The notes: a model not told the origin generated them from the sequence alone. Counted from the first letter of the stretch, positions 37,087 through 45,859 are shown. The stretch is DNA of 52,401 bases from Planctomycetaceae bacterium (GCA_021372555.1 JAJFUI010000093.1:1-52401), one strand, 5' to 3'. Program-made: numbers and translations.

Positions 37087-37644
37087 ATGTACGACAAGCA
37101 AGCCCTCATCGCTTTGGTCCGTGAAAAAGCCCTGAAGTTCGGCCAATTCACCCTGGCCTCCGGCCGAAAAGCCACCTATTACCTGGACGGCAAGCAAGTC
37201 ACGCTCGATGCCGCCGGGGCCAAGCTCGTGGCCGAGGGCCTTCTCGATCTGCTGGCCGCCAACGGAATGCCGGATGCCGTCGGCGGGATGTCGATCGGCG
37301 CAGACCCGATCACCGCCGCTGTCATCACGATGTCCGCCGTTCGTGGCACGCCGCTCCTGGGCTTTATGGTCCGCAAGGAGTCGAAGGGCCACGGCACCAA
37401 CCGTTACGTCGAAGGACCCGTCCAGCCCGGCCAGACCGCGGTCATCGTCGAGGATGTTGTCACCACGGGCGGCTCCTCGCTCCAAGCCATCGAGCGGGCC
37501 GAAGCCTTTGGACTAAAGATCACTGGCGTGCTGGCCATTATCGACCGCATGGAAGGGGGCTCGCAGGCGTTCACCCAACACGGCTACAAGTTCGACAGCC
37601 TGCTCTCAATCCGCGATTTCGGCATCGAGCCGCCGCCGGTTTAG
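37087..37644 (+). CDS. pyrE: Orotate phosphoribosyltransferase
   Basis: PyrE makes orotidine 5'-phosphate from orotate and PRPP in pyrimidine synthesis. The 185-residue protein has 'KFGQFTLASGRKATYYLDGK' (the F-x-L-x-S-G-x-x-S/A-x-x-Y block), 'VGGMSIGADPITAAV', 'FMVRKESKGHGTNRYVEG' with the catalytic lysine loop, and the PRPP motif 'AVIVEDVVTTGGSS'. It starts at the ATG at 37087; the upstream context is pyrimidine-rich with no clear ribosome binding site. It is 111 bases after the transpeptidase gene and about 110 bases before the metK promoter, so it is probably independently terminated. Confidence 0.95.
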   Translation: MYDKQALIALVREKALKFGQFTLASGRKATYYLDGKQVTLDAAGAKLVAEGLLDLLAANGMPDAVGGMSIGADPITAAVITMSAVRGTPLLGFMVRKESKGHGTNRYVEGPVQPGQTAVIVEDVVTTGGSSLQAIERAEAFGLKITGVLAIIDRMEGGSQAFTQHGYKFDSLLSIRDFGIEPPPV

Positions 37645-37753
37645 CCAAGCGTCTGTTCGCGGCACCGCCGTTAGTCGACATCGGGCACGAGCGCTGGCCG
37701 AAGCCCGGGAGTACGGGCGCGTTTCCGTTCCTCCATAGGTGCCCCATCCATGG

Positions 37754-37782
37754 TGGACATGCCACGCGGGAAGGGCTATAAT
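37754..37782 (+). promoter_or_regulatory. Sigma70-type promoter of metK
   Basis: TGGACA (37754-37759), a 17-base spacer and a perfect TATAAT (37777-37782). The expected start of transcription is near 37789, leaving a leader of about 48 bases that contains AGGAG before the GTG start. The leader is too short for a SAM riboswitch. Confidence 0.75.
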
Positions 37783-37836
37783 CGTCCCTTTCCTTCCGCG
37801 AATCCGTCGGAAATTACCCAATCAGGAGACATACCC

Positions 37837-39003
37837 GTGGCGCAAGGCAAGTTCCTTTTCACCAGCGAAGCAGTCAGCATGGGCCACCCGGACAAGCTGG
37901 CCGACCAAATTTCCGACGGCATTCTCGATGCGCTCTTCGCCAAGGACCCCTTTAGCCGCGTCGCATGCGAGACGATGGTCACCACCGGCATCGCCATCGT
38001 CGCCGGCGAAATCACCACCAAGGCCTTGATCGATTACCCCGAGATTGTCCGCCAGGTGATCCGGGATGTTGGCTACGTTGACGACAAGATGGGCATCTGC
38101 GCCGACACCTGCGCCGTCATGCTTTCGATCGACCGCCAGAGCCCCGACATCGCGATGGGCGTCAACGAGGACACCGCGAAGGGGAAGGAAATTGGCGCCG
38201 GCGACCAGGGCCTCATGTTCGGCTACGCCTGCAATGATACGCCCGAGCTAATGCCGCTGCCTGTCCAGCTTTCCCACCAGATTCTCGCTCGGCTGACCGA
38301 AGCTCGCAAGAAAAACGAGGTCTCGTGGCTGCGGCCCGACAGCAAGAGCCAAGTCACGGTCGAGTACGATGGGCAAAAGCCGGTGCGCATCGACACCATT
38401 GTCCTTTCGACCCAGCATGGCCCGGAAGTCAGCCAAGAAGAGATCCGGCAGTTCGCCATTGAAAAGATCATCAAGCCGCTGTTGCCGAAGCACCTGATCA
38501 ATGGTCCTATCACGTATCACATCAATCCGACGGGTCGTTTCGAGCTCGGCGGACCCCACGGCGATTGCGGCCTCACCGGCCGGAAGATCATTGTCGACAC
38601 GTACGGCGGCTGGGCTCGCCACGGTGGCGGCGCCTTTAGCGGCAAGGACCCGACCAAGGTCGACCGCAGCGCGGCATACATGGCCCGCCATGTGGCCAAG
38701 AACATCGTCGCCGCTGGACTGGCCGACCGCTGCGAGGTGCAAATCGCCTACGCCATCGGCGTCTCCGAGCCCGTGAGCGTGCTCGTCGACACCGAAGGCA
38801 CCGGCAAGGTGCCCGACGCTCGGCTCTGCGAAGTCGTGCGGAAGTTCTTCCCCCTCACCCCAGCCGGAATCATCAAGTACCTGGACCTCCGCCGTCCGAT
38901 CTATCGCAAGACGGCCTCGGGCGGTCACTTCGGCCGCAACGACCCCGACTTCACTTGGGAAAAGACTGACCGCGCCGCCGAGCTGGCCGCCGCGGCGAAG
39001 TAA
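37837..39003 (+). CDS. metK: S-adenosylmethionine synthetase
   Basis: MetK makes S-adenosylmethionine from ATP and methionine. The 388-residue protein has '[20 protein letters not shown]', '[20 protein letters not shown]', the signature '[13 protein letters not shown]', '[20 protein letters not shown]', the P-loop-like '[19 protein letters not shown]' and '[16 protein letters not shown]'. A GTG start at 37837 with AGGAG nine bases upstream fits the family N-terminus (MAQGKFLF). The frame is open 29 codons further, but those lie in the promoter region. No cysteine-to-serine or other active-site change was noticed. Confidence 0.96.
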   Translation: MAQGKFLFTSEAVSMGHPDKLADQISDGILDALFAKDPFSRVACETMVTTGIAIVAGEITTKALIDYPEIVRQVIRDVGYVDDKMGICADTCAVMLSIDRQSPDIAMGVNEDTAKGKEIGAGDQGLMFGYACNDTPELMPLPVQLSHQILARLTEARKKNEVSWLRPDSKSQVTVEYDGQKPVRIDTIVLSTQHGPEVSQEEIRQFAIEKIIKPLLPKHLINGPITYHINPTGRFELGGPHGDCGLTGRKIIVDTYGGWARHGGGAFSGKDPTKVDRSAAYMARHVAKNIVAAGLADRCEVQIAYAIGVSEPVSVLVDTEGTGKVPDARLCEVVRKFFPLTPAGIIKYLDLRRPIYRKTASGGHFGRNDPDFTWEKTDRAAELAAAAK

Positions 39004-39030
39004 ACAGCGAACACCCGGCCGCAACGATCT

Positions 39031-39156
39031 CGTTCCCACGGTCCGGTGGGAACGCAGTTTTCTGACGCCGTGTCCGCCGCGGAAGCGACCGACGCCGAAC
39101 GCGGCAGTTTTGGCGACGCAGACGTCGATGGTATCTGCTCCCACGCAGAGCGTGGG
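39031..39156. repeat. Two copies of a CGTTCCCAC-type hairpin repeat after metK
   Basis: A perfect 9-bp hairpin CGTTCCCAC/GTGGGAACG with a 6-base loop lies at 39031-39054, followed by CAGTTTT. A second, shorter relative with CCCACG/CGTGGG arms lies at 39140-39156 (loop CAGAG). This text matches a dispersed hairpin repeat common in high-GC genomes. The first copy may also act as the metK terminator. Confidence 0.6.
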
Positions 39157-39187
39157 CGCAATAGATTCGGTGACGAGGGAGCGCAAC

Positions 39188-40054
39188 ATGAACGGCACCC
39201 AGTCGCTCGAATGCCGAACGTTGTCGCACGCCGCATGGCTGAGCAACATCTACCGGGCGGCTGCGGCCGCCGGTCTCGGATTGTTCGTCGCGGCCGCCCT
39301 GGCTGTTTTCTGGCGACAGGCTGCCGGGGCTTTGCGTCACCCCCTCCACCCGCTTGCCCTGCTGGTCGCGGCGACGACCGTGACCGCTGCCGCCATCGCC
39401 CTACGGGCTTCGCTGGGAGGCGCCAGCCGAACACTTTCGTCGCGGCTGGACCGCGCGATTACCCTGGTCATCTCGCTGGCCCTCATCGAGCTGACCGTGG
39501 GCCTCTGCTTGCCCAAAACGCCGGCCGCCTGCGTGGTGGCCGTCGGCCTCCTGGTAGCGACGGAAGAGACCTGGGCGTGGCGCCGTTGCCTACGACGTGC
39601 CGCCTCTTGCTGTCACTTGCCCTGTGTCGCAGGCCCTGGGCCTGCCGCCGCCCCTGCCGAAGATTGTCAACTCGTCGTCGAACGAGGGGCAGATTGTCAA
39701 CCTGCCACTGAAACCGGACAGGTTAACAACCTGCCTCACAACTCGACGTGCGACGTTCCGTCGGATGACATCGTTCAGCAGCTAACGCGCACAAGGGCCG
39801 ACACCGGAGCGGAGGAAATCGCGGGCTGGTTGCGAACGTCATTCGCCGCGCACCAGCGAACCGCCAGCGTTCACGTCGCCTTTTGCCCGCCGTTGAACGT
39901 GGCGCCTGAAGTGGCGGTCGAGCAGGTCGACGGGCCTGACGCTCGCATCAAGGTCGCCCAGGTGCTTGCCTATGGTGTCCGCCTCGACCTGAAGCTCGCC
40001 ACTGCAATGGACGAACCGGCAAGCGTCCTTCTTCAGTTCTCGGCCCACACATAA
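39188..40054 (+). CDS. Membrane hypothetical protein
   Basis: A 288-residue protein I do not recognise. The first ~120 residues contain about four hydrophobic segments ('AAAAAGLGLFVAAALAVFW', 'HPLALLVAATTVTAAAIAL', 'LVISLALIELTVGLCL', 'ACVVAVGLLVATEETWAW'). A cysteine- and proline-rich linker follows ('RAASCCHLPCVAGPGPAAAP'), then a soluble C-terminal domain of ~90 residues ('EEIAGWLRTSFAAHQRTASV', 'FCPPLNVAPEVAVEQVDGPD', 'KVAQVLAYGVRLDLKLA'). The ATG at 39188 is preceded by GAGGGAG, which decides it over the open codons upstream. Convergent with nagA. Function unknown. Confidence 0.68.
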   Translation: MNGTQSLECRTLSHAAWLSNIYRAAAAAGLGLFVAAALAVFWRQAAGALRHPLHPLALLVAATTVTAAAIALRASLGGASRTLSSRLDRAITLVISLALIELTVGLCLPKTPAACVVAVGLLVATEETWAWRRCLRRAASCCHLPCVAGPGPAAAPAEDCQLVVERGADCQPATETGQVNNLPHNSTCDVPSDDIVQQLTRTRADTGAEEIAGWLRTSFAAHQRTASVHVAFCPPLNVAPEVAVEQVDGPDARIKVAQVLAYGVRLDLKLATAMDEPASVLLQFSAHT

Positions 40055-40083
40055 GGCCGCGACCGACCGCTGGTCGCGCCCTT

Positions 40084-41010
40084 TCACCCTCTGCCCAGCA
40101 CGCGCCGCGGATTGTCCAGCGTTAGCCGGCGAATATCGGCGTCCGAAAACCCAGTCTGTTCCCGCAGCACGCTGGCCATCGTCGGCATTGTGGCGGTCGA
40201 GCCGGCCAGGTGCGAGCCGTCCGGCGCCCAGGCGACCATGTCGTCGCAGACATCGATGTTCTGGCTGCCGATGCGATAATGGCCCGGCCCGCAGCCGGCT
40301 GCTGCCATGGCGTCCGTCACCGCAATGGCTCGATCCGTACCGGTCAGTCGCAGGTAGTTGCCCAACGCCACGGCCGGAATGTGAATCCCGTCGGCAATGA
40401 AGCAGATGGTCAGTTTTTCTCGCAGACTTAGTGCCCGCTGGATGATGTTGTCGTGCCGCGGCAGCGTCGTCGGGCAGCCGTTGCCCAGATGCGTGAACAT
40501 CGTAAGCCCCGCATCGATCGCCTCGCGGAGTTGATCGAGCGTAGGGTCGCAGTGTCCGGCCGAGACCAAGATGTTTTGAGCCGCAAGATGGCGAACGAGT
40601 TTCATCCCCGTGTCGCGCTCCGGCGCAAGGGTGACCATGCGGACCAGCCCGTCGCCGGCATCCAACAGCCGCTGCATGGCGTCGACATCCGCTGGGCGCA
40701 CGGCCGCGCGCGGGTGCGCCCCGTAGCAGCCCGGCGTATCGCTGATGAATGGCCCCTCGACATGAATGCCCCAAACAACGTCCCGCACCAGCGAATCGCT
40801 GCCGTGAATTGTGGCAATCCGCTTGATCCGGGCCTCCATGCGCGGCAATTCATCAGTAATGATCGTCGCCTGAATGCCGGCAACGCCATCGCCGCGCAGC
40901 CGCTCGCACGCCCGCCGCAGATCAGCGGCACTTAGATTGTCCTGATTGAAGTCGACACCGGCGTAACCGTTAACCTGCAAATCGACAAATTGCGGCGTGT
41001 TCGAAGTCAT
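40084..41010 (-). CDS. nagA: N-acetylglucosamine-6-phosphate deacetylase
   Basis: NagA removes the acetyl group from GlcNAc-6-phosphate. The 308-residue amidohydrolase barrel shows 'VDLQVNGYAGVDFNQDNL', the metal glutamate in 'VWGIHVEGPFISDTPGCYGA', histidines in 'ILVSAGHCDPTLDQL' and 'LTMFTHLGNGCPTTL', and the catalytic aspartate in 'RAIAVTDAMAAAGCGPG'. It is shorter than the ~380-residue E. coli enzyme because the N-terminal beta-sandwich strands are missing: the protein begins directly at the barrel (MTSNTPQFVDLQVNGYAG). 'THLGNGC' replaces the usual 'THLFNAM'. nagB is 46 bases upstream on the same strand, so together they feed amino sugars to fructose-6-phosphate. Confidence 0.92.
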   Translation of the reverse strand: MTSNTPQFVDLQVNGYAGVDFNQDNLSAADLRRACERLRGDGVAGIQATIITDELPRMEARIKRIATIHGSDSLVRDVVWGIHVEGPFISDTPGCYGAHPRAAVRPADVDAMQRLLDAGDGLVRMVTLAPERDTGMKLVRHLAAQNILVSAGHCDPTLDQLREAIDAGLTMFTHLGNGCPTTLPRHDNIIQRALSLREKLTICFIADGIHIPAVALGNYLRLTGTDRAIAVTDAMAAAGCGPGHYRIGSQNIDVCDDMVAWAPDGSHLAGSTATMPTMASVLREQTGFSDADIRRLTLDNPRRVLGRG

Positions 41011-41056
41011 CGGTCGCCACCCGAGCAACGTCGCGCAAATCTCCTCGTTGTCCTTC

Positions 41057-41842
41057 TCATTTCGTTTCGTTCGTGCCTTTCGTGGCAATCCGCCTTCCCG
41101 CAAGTGTGCGACACGTTAGCATGGACGCCGCCGGCGGGTCGAGGTACAACGTCGCGTCGGGATGCTGCTGCAAGATGGAAGCAGGCGTCAACGAGCTTAC
41201 GCCGCCCTCGACCGTCGCTCGCACCGCCTCGGCCTTTCGCTCGTCCGGCACGCTGCAAACGATCGCCCGCGACTTCATGATCTGGCGAATCGACATGCTA
41301 ATCGCTCGGCGTGGCACATCGTCCAACGTCGGGAACCAGCCTTCGCCAAGTTGCTGTCGCCGACATGCCTCATCCAAGTCGACGACCAAGTACGGGCGAT
41401 CGGTGTGGAAATCGGCCGGCGGGTCATTAAACGCCAGATGGCCGTTTTCGCCAATGCCCACCAGCGCCACGTCGATCGGCTCTGCGACAATCAACGCCCC
41501 TACGCGGCCGCACTCCGCCTCGCCGTCCCCCTCGCCGTTGATGTAGTGAAACGCACCGATCGGAACCCGATCGACCAGCCGTTTTTTCAGGTATCCGCGG
41601 AACGACGCCGGATGCGACATCGGCAGCCCGAGATACTCGTCCAGGTGGAAGCCGACAACCTTTGCCCAGTCGATCGCCGGCGCGGAGACAAGCGAGGCGA
41701 GCACTTCGAACTGCGACGCCCCCGTGGCCACAACGATCCTCGCCTGACCGCGCTCTTTGATCGCGTCACGAATTCGCGTTGCGGCATCTTCGGCCGCGCG
41801 CCGCCCAAGCTCCTTGGCATCTTGGCATATCACGATGTTCAT
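41057..41842 (-). CDS. nagB: Glucosamine-6-phosphate deaminase
   Basis: NagB converts glucosamine-6-phosphate to fructose-6-phosphate and ammonia. The 261-residue protein has '[20 protein letters not shown]' (phosphate loop), the catalytic aspartate in '[20 protein letters not shown]', '[20 protein letters not shown]' with the ring-opening histidine, and '[20 protein letters not shown]' (typical 'MT.g...il.a'). Residues of the allosteric GlcNAc6P site of the E. coli hexamer are not obviously present, so allosteric control is uncertain. It heads a two-gene unit with nagA next to the surface glycan region; this may be chance, or it may serve amino-sugar recycling. Confidence 0.95.
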   Translation of the reverse strand: MNIVICQDAKELGRRAAEDAATRIRDAIKERGQARIVVATGASQFEVLASLVSAPAIDWAKVVGFHLDEYLGLPMSHPASFRGYLKKRLVDRVPIGAFHYINGEGDGEAECGRVGALIVAEPIDVALVGIGENGHLAFNDPPADFHTDRPYLVVDLDEACRRQQLGEGWFPTLDDVPRRAISMSIRQIMKSRAIVCSVPDERKAEAVRATVEGGVSSLTPASILQQHPDATLYLDPPAASMLTCRTLAGRRIATKGTNETK

Positions 41843-42037
41843 CGAGAGACTCCGTGCCCCGTAGGTTCCTTTCTCGCGATTGTACCGGTCCTCGCGAGAG
41901 ACGCAAGGACGGCCGCAAATGTGCTTTTGCGCTCTACGTCAGACGAGCCGCGCAATGTACTCCTCACGCGGCGCGTGAGACGAGGCACAGTCGCGACAAG
42001 AAGTGTCCGTTACGCCGAGCGCGACTGGAACCGAGAA

Positions 42038-43222
42038 TCACGCCGCCTTCCGTTGCGGCGCGAGGCGGTAGATGTCGCGCGACAACGGTGAGCAATGCCC
42101 GACCGTCCGGACGATGTCCACCACCCGCAGCAGGTCCTCCTCTGCCATATTCGACCCGCTTGGCAGACAGAGTCCCTGTTCGAAGATCCGCTCGGCGACT
42201 GCGCCGCCGCGGAGCCGGCAATGCGAGAATACCGGCTGAAGGTGCATGGGTTTCCAGGTGGGCCGCGACTCGATGTTGTCGGCGCCCAGGGCCAATCGCA
42301 CGTCTTCCCGAGTCGCGCCAAACTGCGAGGGAGCGACCGTGATGCAGGAAAGCCAGCGAGTCGACCGGCAGGCCGCTGGCTCTGGCATGAACCCGATGCC
42401 CGGCACATCGGCCAGGGCGTCGCGGTAGAACTCGAAATTCGCCCGCCGTCGCTCGACGCGGTCTTCCAGCAAGCGCAATTGCCCTCGACCCACAGCCGCG
42501 AGCAAGTTGCTCATGCGATAGTTGTACCCGATCTGCGAGTGCTGGTAGTGCGGCGCCGGGTCCCGAGCCTGCGTGGCTAGGAACCGCGCGCGATCCGCTA
42601 GTTCCTTCTGGTTGGTGACTAGGATGCCGCCGCCGCTGGCAGTGATGATCTTGTTGCCGTTGAAGGAGTAGATGCCAAGCTCGCCAAAAGTGCCCGCCGG
42701 CTGGCCGTCGTAGGTCGCCCCAAGGGCTTCGGCCGCGTCCTCGATGATCGGCACGTTATACCACTGGCACGCTTGTCGAATCAGCCCGTAGTCGGCGCAC
42801 TGCCCATACAGGTCAACCACCACGACCGCCTTGGGCAGCTTGTTGTGGTGCGCCCGCGTCCGAAGCTCGTCGACCAGGAGCTGCGGATCCATATTCCACG
42901 TGGCTTCGTCGCTATCGATAAACACCGGCTCCGCGCCGAGATACGTAATCGCGTTCGCCGTCGCAGCAAAGGTCATCGTCGAAGTGAGCACCTCGTCGCC
43001 GCGCCCCACCCCGAGAAGCAGAAGTGCGAGGTGCAGCGCGGCTGTGCCACAAGACAGCGCTACGGCCTCCTTCGCGCCCACCAACTCGGCGAATTCCCTT
43101 TCCAACGCGTCCACGTGCGGGCCCAGCGGCGCGATCCAGTTCGAATCGAACGCGTCTAGCAGCAGCGCACGCTCGTCACCTGACATGTGTGGCGGCGACA
43201 AGTAAATGCGAGTGGATTGCAT
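42038..43222 (-). CDS. DegT/DnrJ/EryC1-type sugar aminotransferase
   Basis: A 394-residue PLP-dependent aminotransferase that acts on keto-sugars bound to UDP or dTDP, such as PglE or ArnB. It shows 'SNWIAPLGPHVDALEREFAE', 'AVALSCGTAALHLALLLLG', 'VLTSTMTFAATANAITYLGA', 'PIIEDAAEALGATYDGQPAG', the PLP lysine in 'IYSFNGNKIITASGGGI' and 'HSQIGYNYRMSNLLAAVGRG'. It is transcribed with the glycan cluster but separated from it by the decayed ketoacyl-synthase copy. It likely aminates the 4-keto sugar made by the CapE-like dehydratase, giving an amino sugar that the PglD-like enzyme acylates. ATG at 43222. Confidence 0.9.
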   Translation of the reverse strand: MQSTRIYLSPPHMSGDERALLLDAFDSNWIAPLGPHVDALEREFAELVGAKEAVALSCGTAALHLALLLLGVGRGDEVLTSTMTFAATANAITYLGAEPVFIDSDEATWNMDPQLLVDELRTRAHHNKLPKAVVVVDLYGQCADYGLIRQACQWYNVPIIEDAAEALGATYDGQPAGTFGELGIYSFNGNKIITASGGGILVTNQKELADRARFLATQARDPAPHYQHSQIGYNYRMSNLLAAVGRGQLRLLEDRVERRRANFEFYRDALADVPGIGFMPEPAACRSTRWLSCITVAPSQFGATREDVRLALGADNIESRPTWKPMHLQPVFSHCRLRGGAVAERIFEQGLCLPSGSNMAEEDLLRVVDIVRTVGHCSPLSRDIYRLAPQRKAA

Positions 43223-43245
43223 GTCTCTGCCCCTTGCTGCCAGAA

Positions 43246-43742
43246 CTACGCCAGGCCCGACGACTCAGCGCTAGCTTCCTCGATGGGCATAATCACTCGC
43301 CGACGCAATCTGGCAACCGCTCGTCCCCACGAATACCCAACACCGAAACCGACGAACTTCGACAACAAATCGGTCTCGCGGTTGCGTTCCGACGCGGCGT
43401 ATTAGGCAGTCACCGCCGGCGACGGACCGCACGTGGGCCCGTGCTCAAGATGCTCTGGATGGCCCAGACTCTGCAGTTTCTCGGGAGCCTCTGCGATAAA
43501 CCGACTCAGCGTTGGGTATCGGCATTGTTCCTCCGACTTGATAAGGTTTCCCCAATCCACACCATCGGTTCCTGGGTAAAATCCCAAGAAATCGTTAGCC
43601 TCGGAATCCCGTCCAGGCAGGAAAGCCGTCGCTGCATCACCGGAACGAAGTTGACGCCGCCTGTCCCTGAAGCGGCCATGTCGTCCATGGCGCGGGCATT
43701 GGCCGAAACGACGGTAAGGATGTCGCAAATCCTAGTGCCCGT
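43246..43742 (-). pseudogene. Decayed tandem copy of the ketoacyl-ACP synthase III gene
   Basis: The segment is collinear with the intact upstream gene but broken. It begins in the last codons of the intact gene: the position of its start codon reads ACG (43740-43742), followed by GTRICDILTVVSANARAMDD, matching GTRVRGILTVV...TIDD of the parent. Most of the first half is missing. After a frameshift comes SEANDFLGFYPGTDGVDWGN, matching SDAENDLLGIDLGSDGAGWA, then RYPTLSRFIAEAPEKL and GHPEHLEHG. A second deletion leads to CGPSPAVTA, an in-frame TAA, then FVGFGVGYSWGRAVARLR, matching the parent's C-terminus, and a TAG at 43246. No functional protein is possible. Confidence 0.85.
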
Positions 43743-44778
43743 CGGTCTCCTCGACCGCAAACAATGTTCCTGGTCGCAGTCGCACCAGAGCGCCGCCCCA
43801 CGAATACCCGACGCCGAAACCGACGAACATCGCCGTCAACTCGCGATCGCGATTGGCCTCGGTGGCCGTGTGGCAAGCCGTGACCGCCGGCGATGCGCCC
43901 CAGGTGTTCCCGTACTCGCCAAGCGACATCGGACATCGCTCTCGCGGCAGCTTTACTTTACGAATCAGATGGTCGAGCAAGAACTTGCTCGCCTGGTGCA
44001 AGAAAAAGTAGTCGACCTCGTCCCGCGTGCGACCCGCGCGTTGCAGCGTCCGCTCGATGATGCCCGGCGCCTCGCGAAGCGTGAACGTGAAGATTTCCGC
44101 CCCTTCCATGTTCAGGTGCTCAGGGTGCGCCACCCGCCGCAAAGCCTCTGGCGCCCGCGCCGCAAACTCCGCCGTGCTCGGGTATCGGGCGTTTCCGACC
44201 GGCACGATCAAATTCGCCCAACCGGCGCCGTCGCTGCCAAGGTCGATCCCCAACAAGTCGTTCTCGGCGTCACTCTCCAACACCGTGGCCGCCACGGCGG
44301 CTCCGAAAAGCGACGACGTGCTCTGGTCCGCCGGATGGATTCGCACCGGGACATCACCCACCAACAGCAAGACGCGCCGGCAGAACCCCGCCGCCGTTAG
44401 CCCAGCGGCCACCGCCAAACCGTAAGGATACGCCGAGCAACCCTGGTTAACATCGAACGCCAGACACTGCTTGGACGCCTTCAACCGATCGTGGAGAATG
44501 CACGCCGACGCCGGCAGAAAATAGTCGGGCGTCTGCGTGACAAAAACGATACCATCGAGCGTTTCCGGCGCAATACCCAGATGCGCCAAGAGACGGCTTC
44601 CCGCTTCGGTCGCCAAGTCCGTTGTTGTTTGCCCCGGGGCGACGGCTCGCATCTGCCGAATTCCCGTCACCTCGGCCGTGCGTTCCGCCTCGATCGGCCC
44701 AAATTGACGGCCCAGGTCGTCAATCGTTCGAAGCGTCCGAGGGACGACAGTCAGAATGCCGCGAACTCGAGTTCCCAT
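43732..44778 (-). CDS. 3-oxoacyl-ACP synthase III-like enzyme of the glycan cluster
   Basis: A 348-residue thiolase-fold protein of the KAS III (FabH) group. The catalytic triad is visible: Cys in 'CLAFDVNQGCSAYPYGLAV', His in 'VDYFFLHQASKFLLDHLI' and Asn in 'PMSLGEYGNTWGASPAVTAC'. It differs from housekeeping FabH in its N-terminus (MGTRVRGILTVVPRTLRTID) and C-terminus ('GVGYSWGGALVRLRPG'), as expected of a specialised synthase. It lies between an SDR reductase/ACP pair and a decayed copy of itself. In this context it probably condenses acetyl-CoA or another starter with malonyl-ACP to make a short 3-oxoacyl-ACP. The TAG stop overlaps the start region of the pseudogene. Confidence 0.9.
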   Translation of the reverse strand: MGTRVRGILTVVPRTLRTIDDLGRQFGPIEAERTAEVTGIRQMRAVAPGQTTTDLATEAGSRLLAHLGIAPETLDGIVFVTQTPDYFLPASACILHDRLKASKQCLAFDVNQGCSAYPYGLAVAAGLTAAGFCRRVLLLVGDVPVRIHPADQSTSSLFGAAVAATVLESDAENDLLGIDLGSDGAGWANLIVPVGNARYPSTAEFAARAPEALRRVAHPEHLNMEGAEIFTFTLREAPGIIERTLQRAGRTRDEVDYFFLHQASKFLLDHLIRKVKLPRERCPMSLGEYGNTWGASPAVTACHTATEANRDRELTAMFVGFGVGYSWGGALVRLRPGTLFAVEETDGH

Positions 44779-44844
44779 AGGATCGCTCTATTCACAAATC
44801 GAACGACAAATAGCTGTGGCGGCCACAAGCCGGTGCGGCCGCCC

Positions 44845-45609
44845 TCACTGCGCGGTGTAACCGCCATCCACCGTCAACGCCGATCCGGTAATCCATCGCG
44901 ACGCATCGCTCAGCAGGAACGCCGCCGCGTTCGCCACATCCTCAGGCCGGCCAAAGCCCAACGGATGCTTCCGCTCGAATTGCTCCATTTGTTCGGGAGT
45001 CAGGTGATGGTTCGACGTGTCCGCGCCCTGCGTCGACACGTGGGCTGGCAACACGGCGTTGACGCGAACCCTGAACCGCGCCAGCTCGAGGGCCGAAGTC
45101 CGCACCAATCCGAGCACCGCCGCCTTCGAAGCCGCGTACGCGCCTTGGCCTGGCGACGCCACCAGGCTCATCACTGAGCCAACAAGCACGACAGCCGCGC
45201 CGGCGTCCGTCACAATTCCCCGCGCCGCACAACTCCGCAATAGCTGCATGCCGGCGATCACATTGACCCGGTACAGCGACTCATAGTCCGCCGGCTTGCT
45301 CGCCTGCAACGGCTTCGTCTGCATCAGGCCCGCGAAGTGCGCGATTCCGGACAGCGGTGAAAACCGACCCGCAATGTCGGCCATCACCTTCGGTATGTCG
45401 TCGACGCTGTTCAGGTCGAAGCTCAGGTGGCCGTGACCGTCGCCTTCGAGCGCCGCCAGCGTCTCGCATAGCCGCACTTCGTCGCGAGCAAGCAGGAACA
45501 CCCGCGCGCCGAGTCGTGACAGCGCAATGGCTGCTGCTCGGCCCAAGCCGGACGACGCGCCGGTGACCAACACCGCGCGGCCAGTCATGTCCATCGGATT
45601 GAAAGTCAT
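44845..45609 (-). CDS. SDR-family reductase (3-oxoacyl-ACP reductase-like)
   Basis: A 254-residue short-chain dehydrogenase. The cofactor motif is 'AVLVTGASSGLGRAAAIA' with 'FLLARDE' (Arg after beta2 suggests NADPH). 'GIAHFAGLM' replaces NNAG. Catalytic Ser lies in 'VVLVGSVMSLVASPGQ' and Tyr-Lys in 'GAYAASKAAVLGLVRTSALE'. The C-terminus is 'WITGSALTVDGGYTAQ', typical of FabG relatives. It begins at the ATG at 45609, ten bases after the ACP stop, and precedes the ketoacyl synthase. Expected to reduce the 3-oxoacyl-ACP to 3-hydroxyacyl-ACP. A sugar oxidoreductase is a weaker alternative. Confidence 0.88.
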   Translation of the reverse strand: MTFNPMDMTGRAVLVTGASSGLGRAAAIALSRLGARVFLLARDEVRLCETLAALEGDGHGHLSFDLNSVDDIPKVMADIAGRFSPLSGIAHFAGLMQTKPLQASKPADYESLYRVNVIAGMQLLRSCAARGIVTDAGAAVVLVGSVMSLVASPGQGAYAASKAAVLGLVRTSALELARFRVRVNAVLPAHVSTQGADTSNHHLTPEQMEQFERKHPLGFGRPEDVANAAAFLLSDASRWITGSALTVDGGYTAQ

Positions 45610-45619
45610 CGGCGACTCG

Positions 45620-45859
45620 TCAAGCAGCTTTCCGCAGATTGCGCTCGACCAGTCCAGCCAGTTCACCGACAGTCCGACACGACAGAAGTTCGCCGGCATC
45701 CATCGTCACGCCGTATCGTTCGTCGATGACTGCGATGACCGACAGCGCGCCGATTGAATCCCAGCCGTCGAGGTCATGAAACCGGTGGGCCATCTGGATG
45801 CTGCCCGGCTTCGCCCGAAGCGATTCTTCCATGTGCCCGAGAAACGTCGCTTGGTCCAT
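45620..45859 (-). CDS. Acyl carrier protein of the glycan cluster
   Basis: A 79-residue carrier protein starting at the ATG at 45859, with AAGGAG seven bases before it (MDQATFLGHMEESL). The phosphopantetheine serine is in 'HDLDGWDSIGALSVIAVIDE', a variant of the usual DSL motif (DSI), followed by the helix 'RYGVTMDAGELLSCRTVGEL'. The length and four-helix pattern fit an ACP. It is not beside other fatty-acid genes of the housekeeping type but between an acyltransferase and a reductase, so it probably carries the acyl group that ends up on the glycan. Confidence 0.9.
   Translation of the reverse strand: MDQATFLGHMEESLRAKPGSIQMAHRFHDLDGWDSIGALSVIAVIDERYGVTMDAGELLSCRTVGELAGLVERNLRKAA

Noticed and set aside
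37645..37836. SAM riboswitch upstream of metK
   Set aside because: The promoter at 37754-37782 leaves only about 48 bases of leader, and no riboswitch core was recognised.
39110..39187. Upstream extension of the membrane hypothetical
   Set aside because: GAGGGAG just before the ATG at 39188 decides the start, and the extension overlaps a dispersed hairpin repeat.
43024..44400. Long open frame (~458 codons) on the plus strand opposite the ketoacyl synthase
   Set aside because: Composition is Arg/Pro/Ser-rich with no domain, and it covers the intact KAS III and its pseudogene on the other strand; it is a GC-driven antisense frame.
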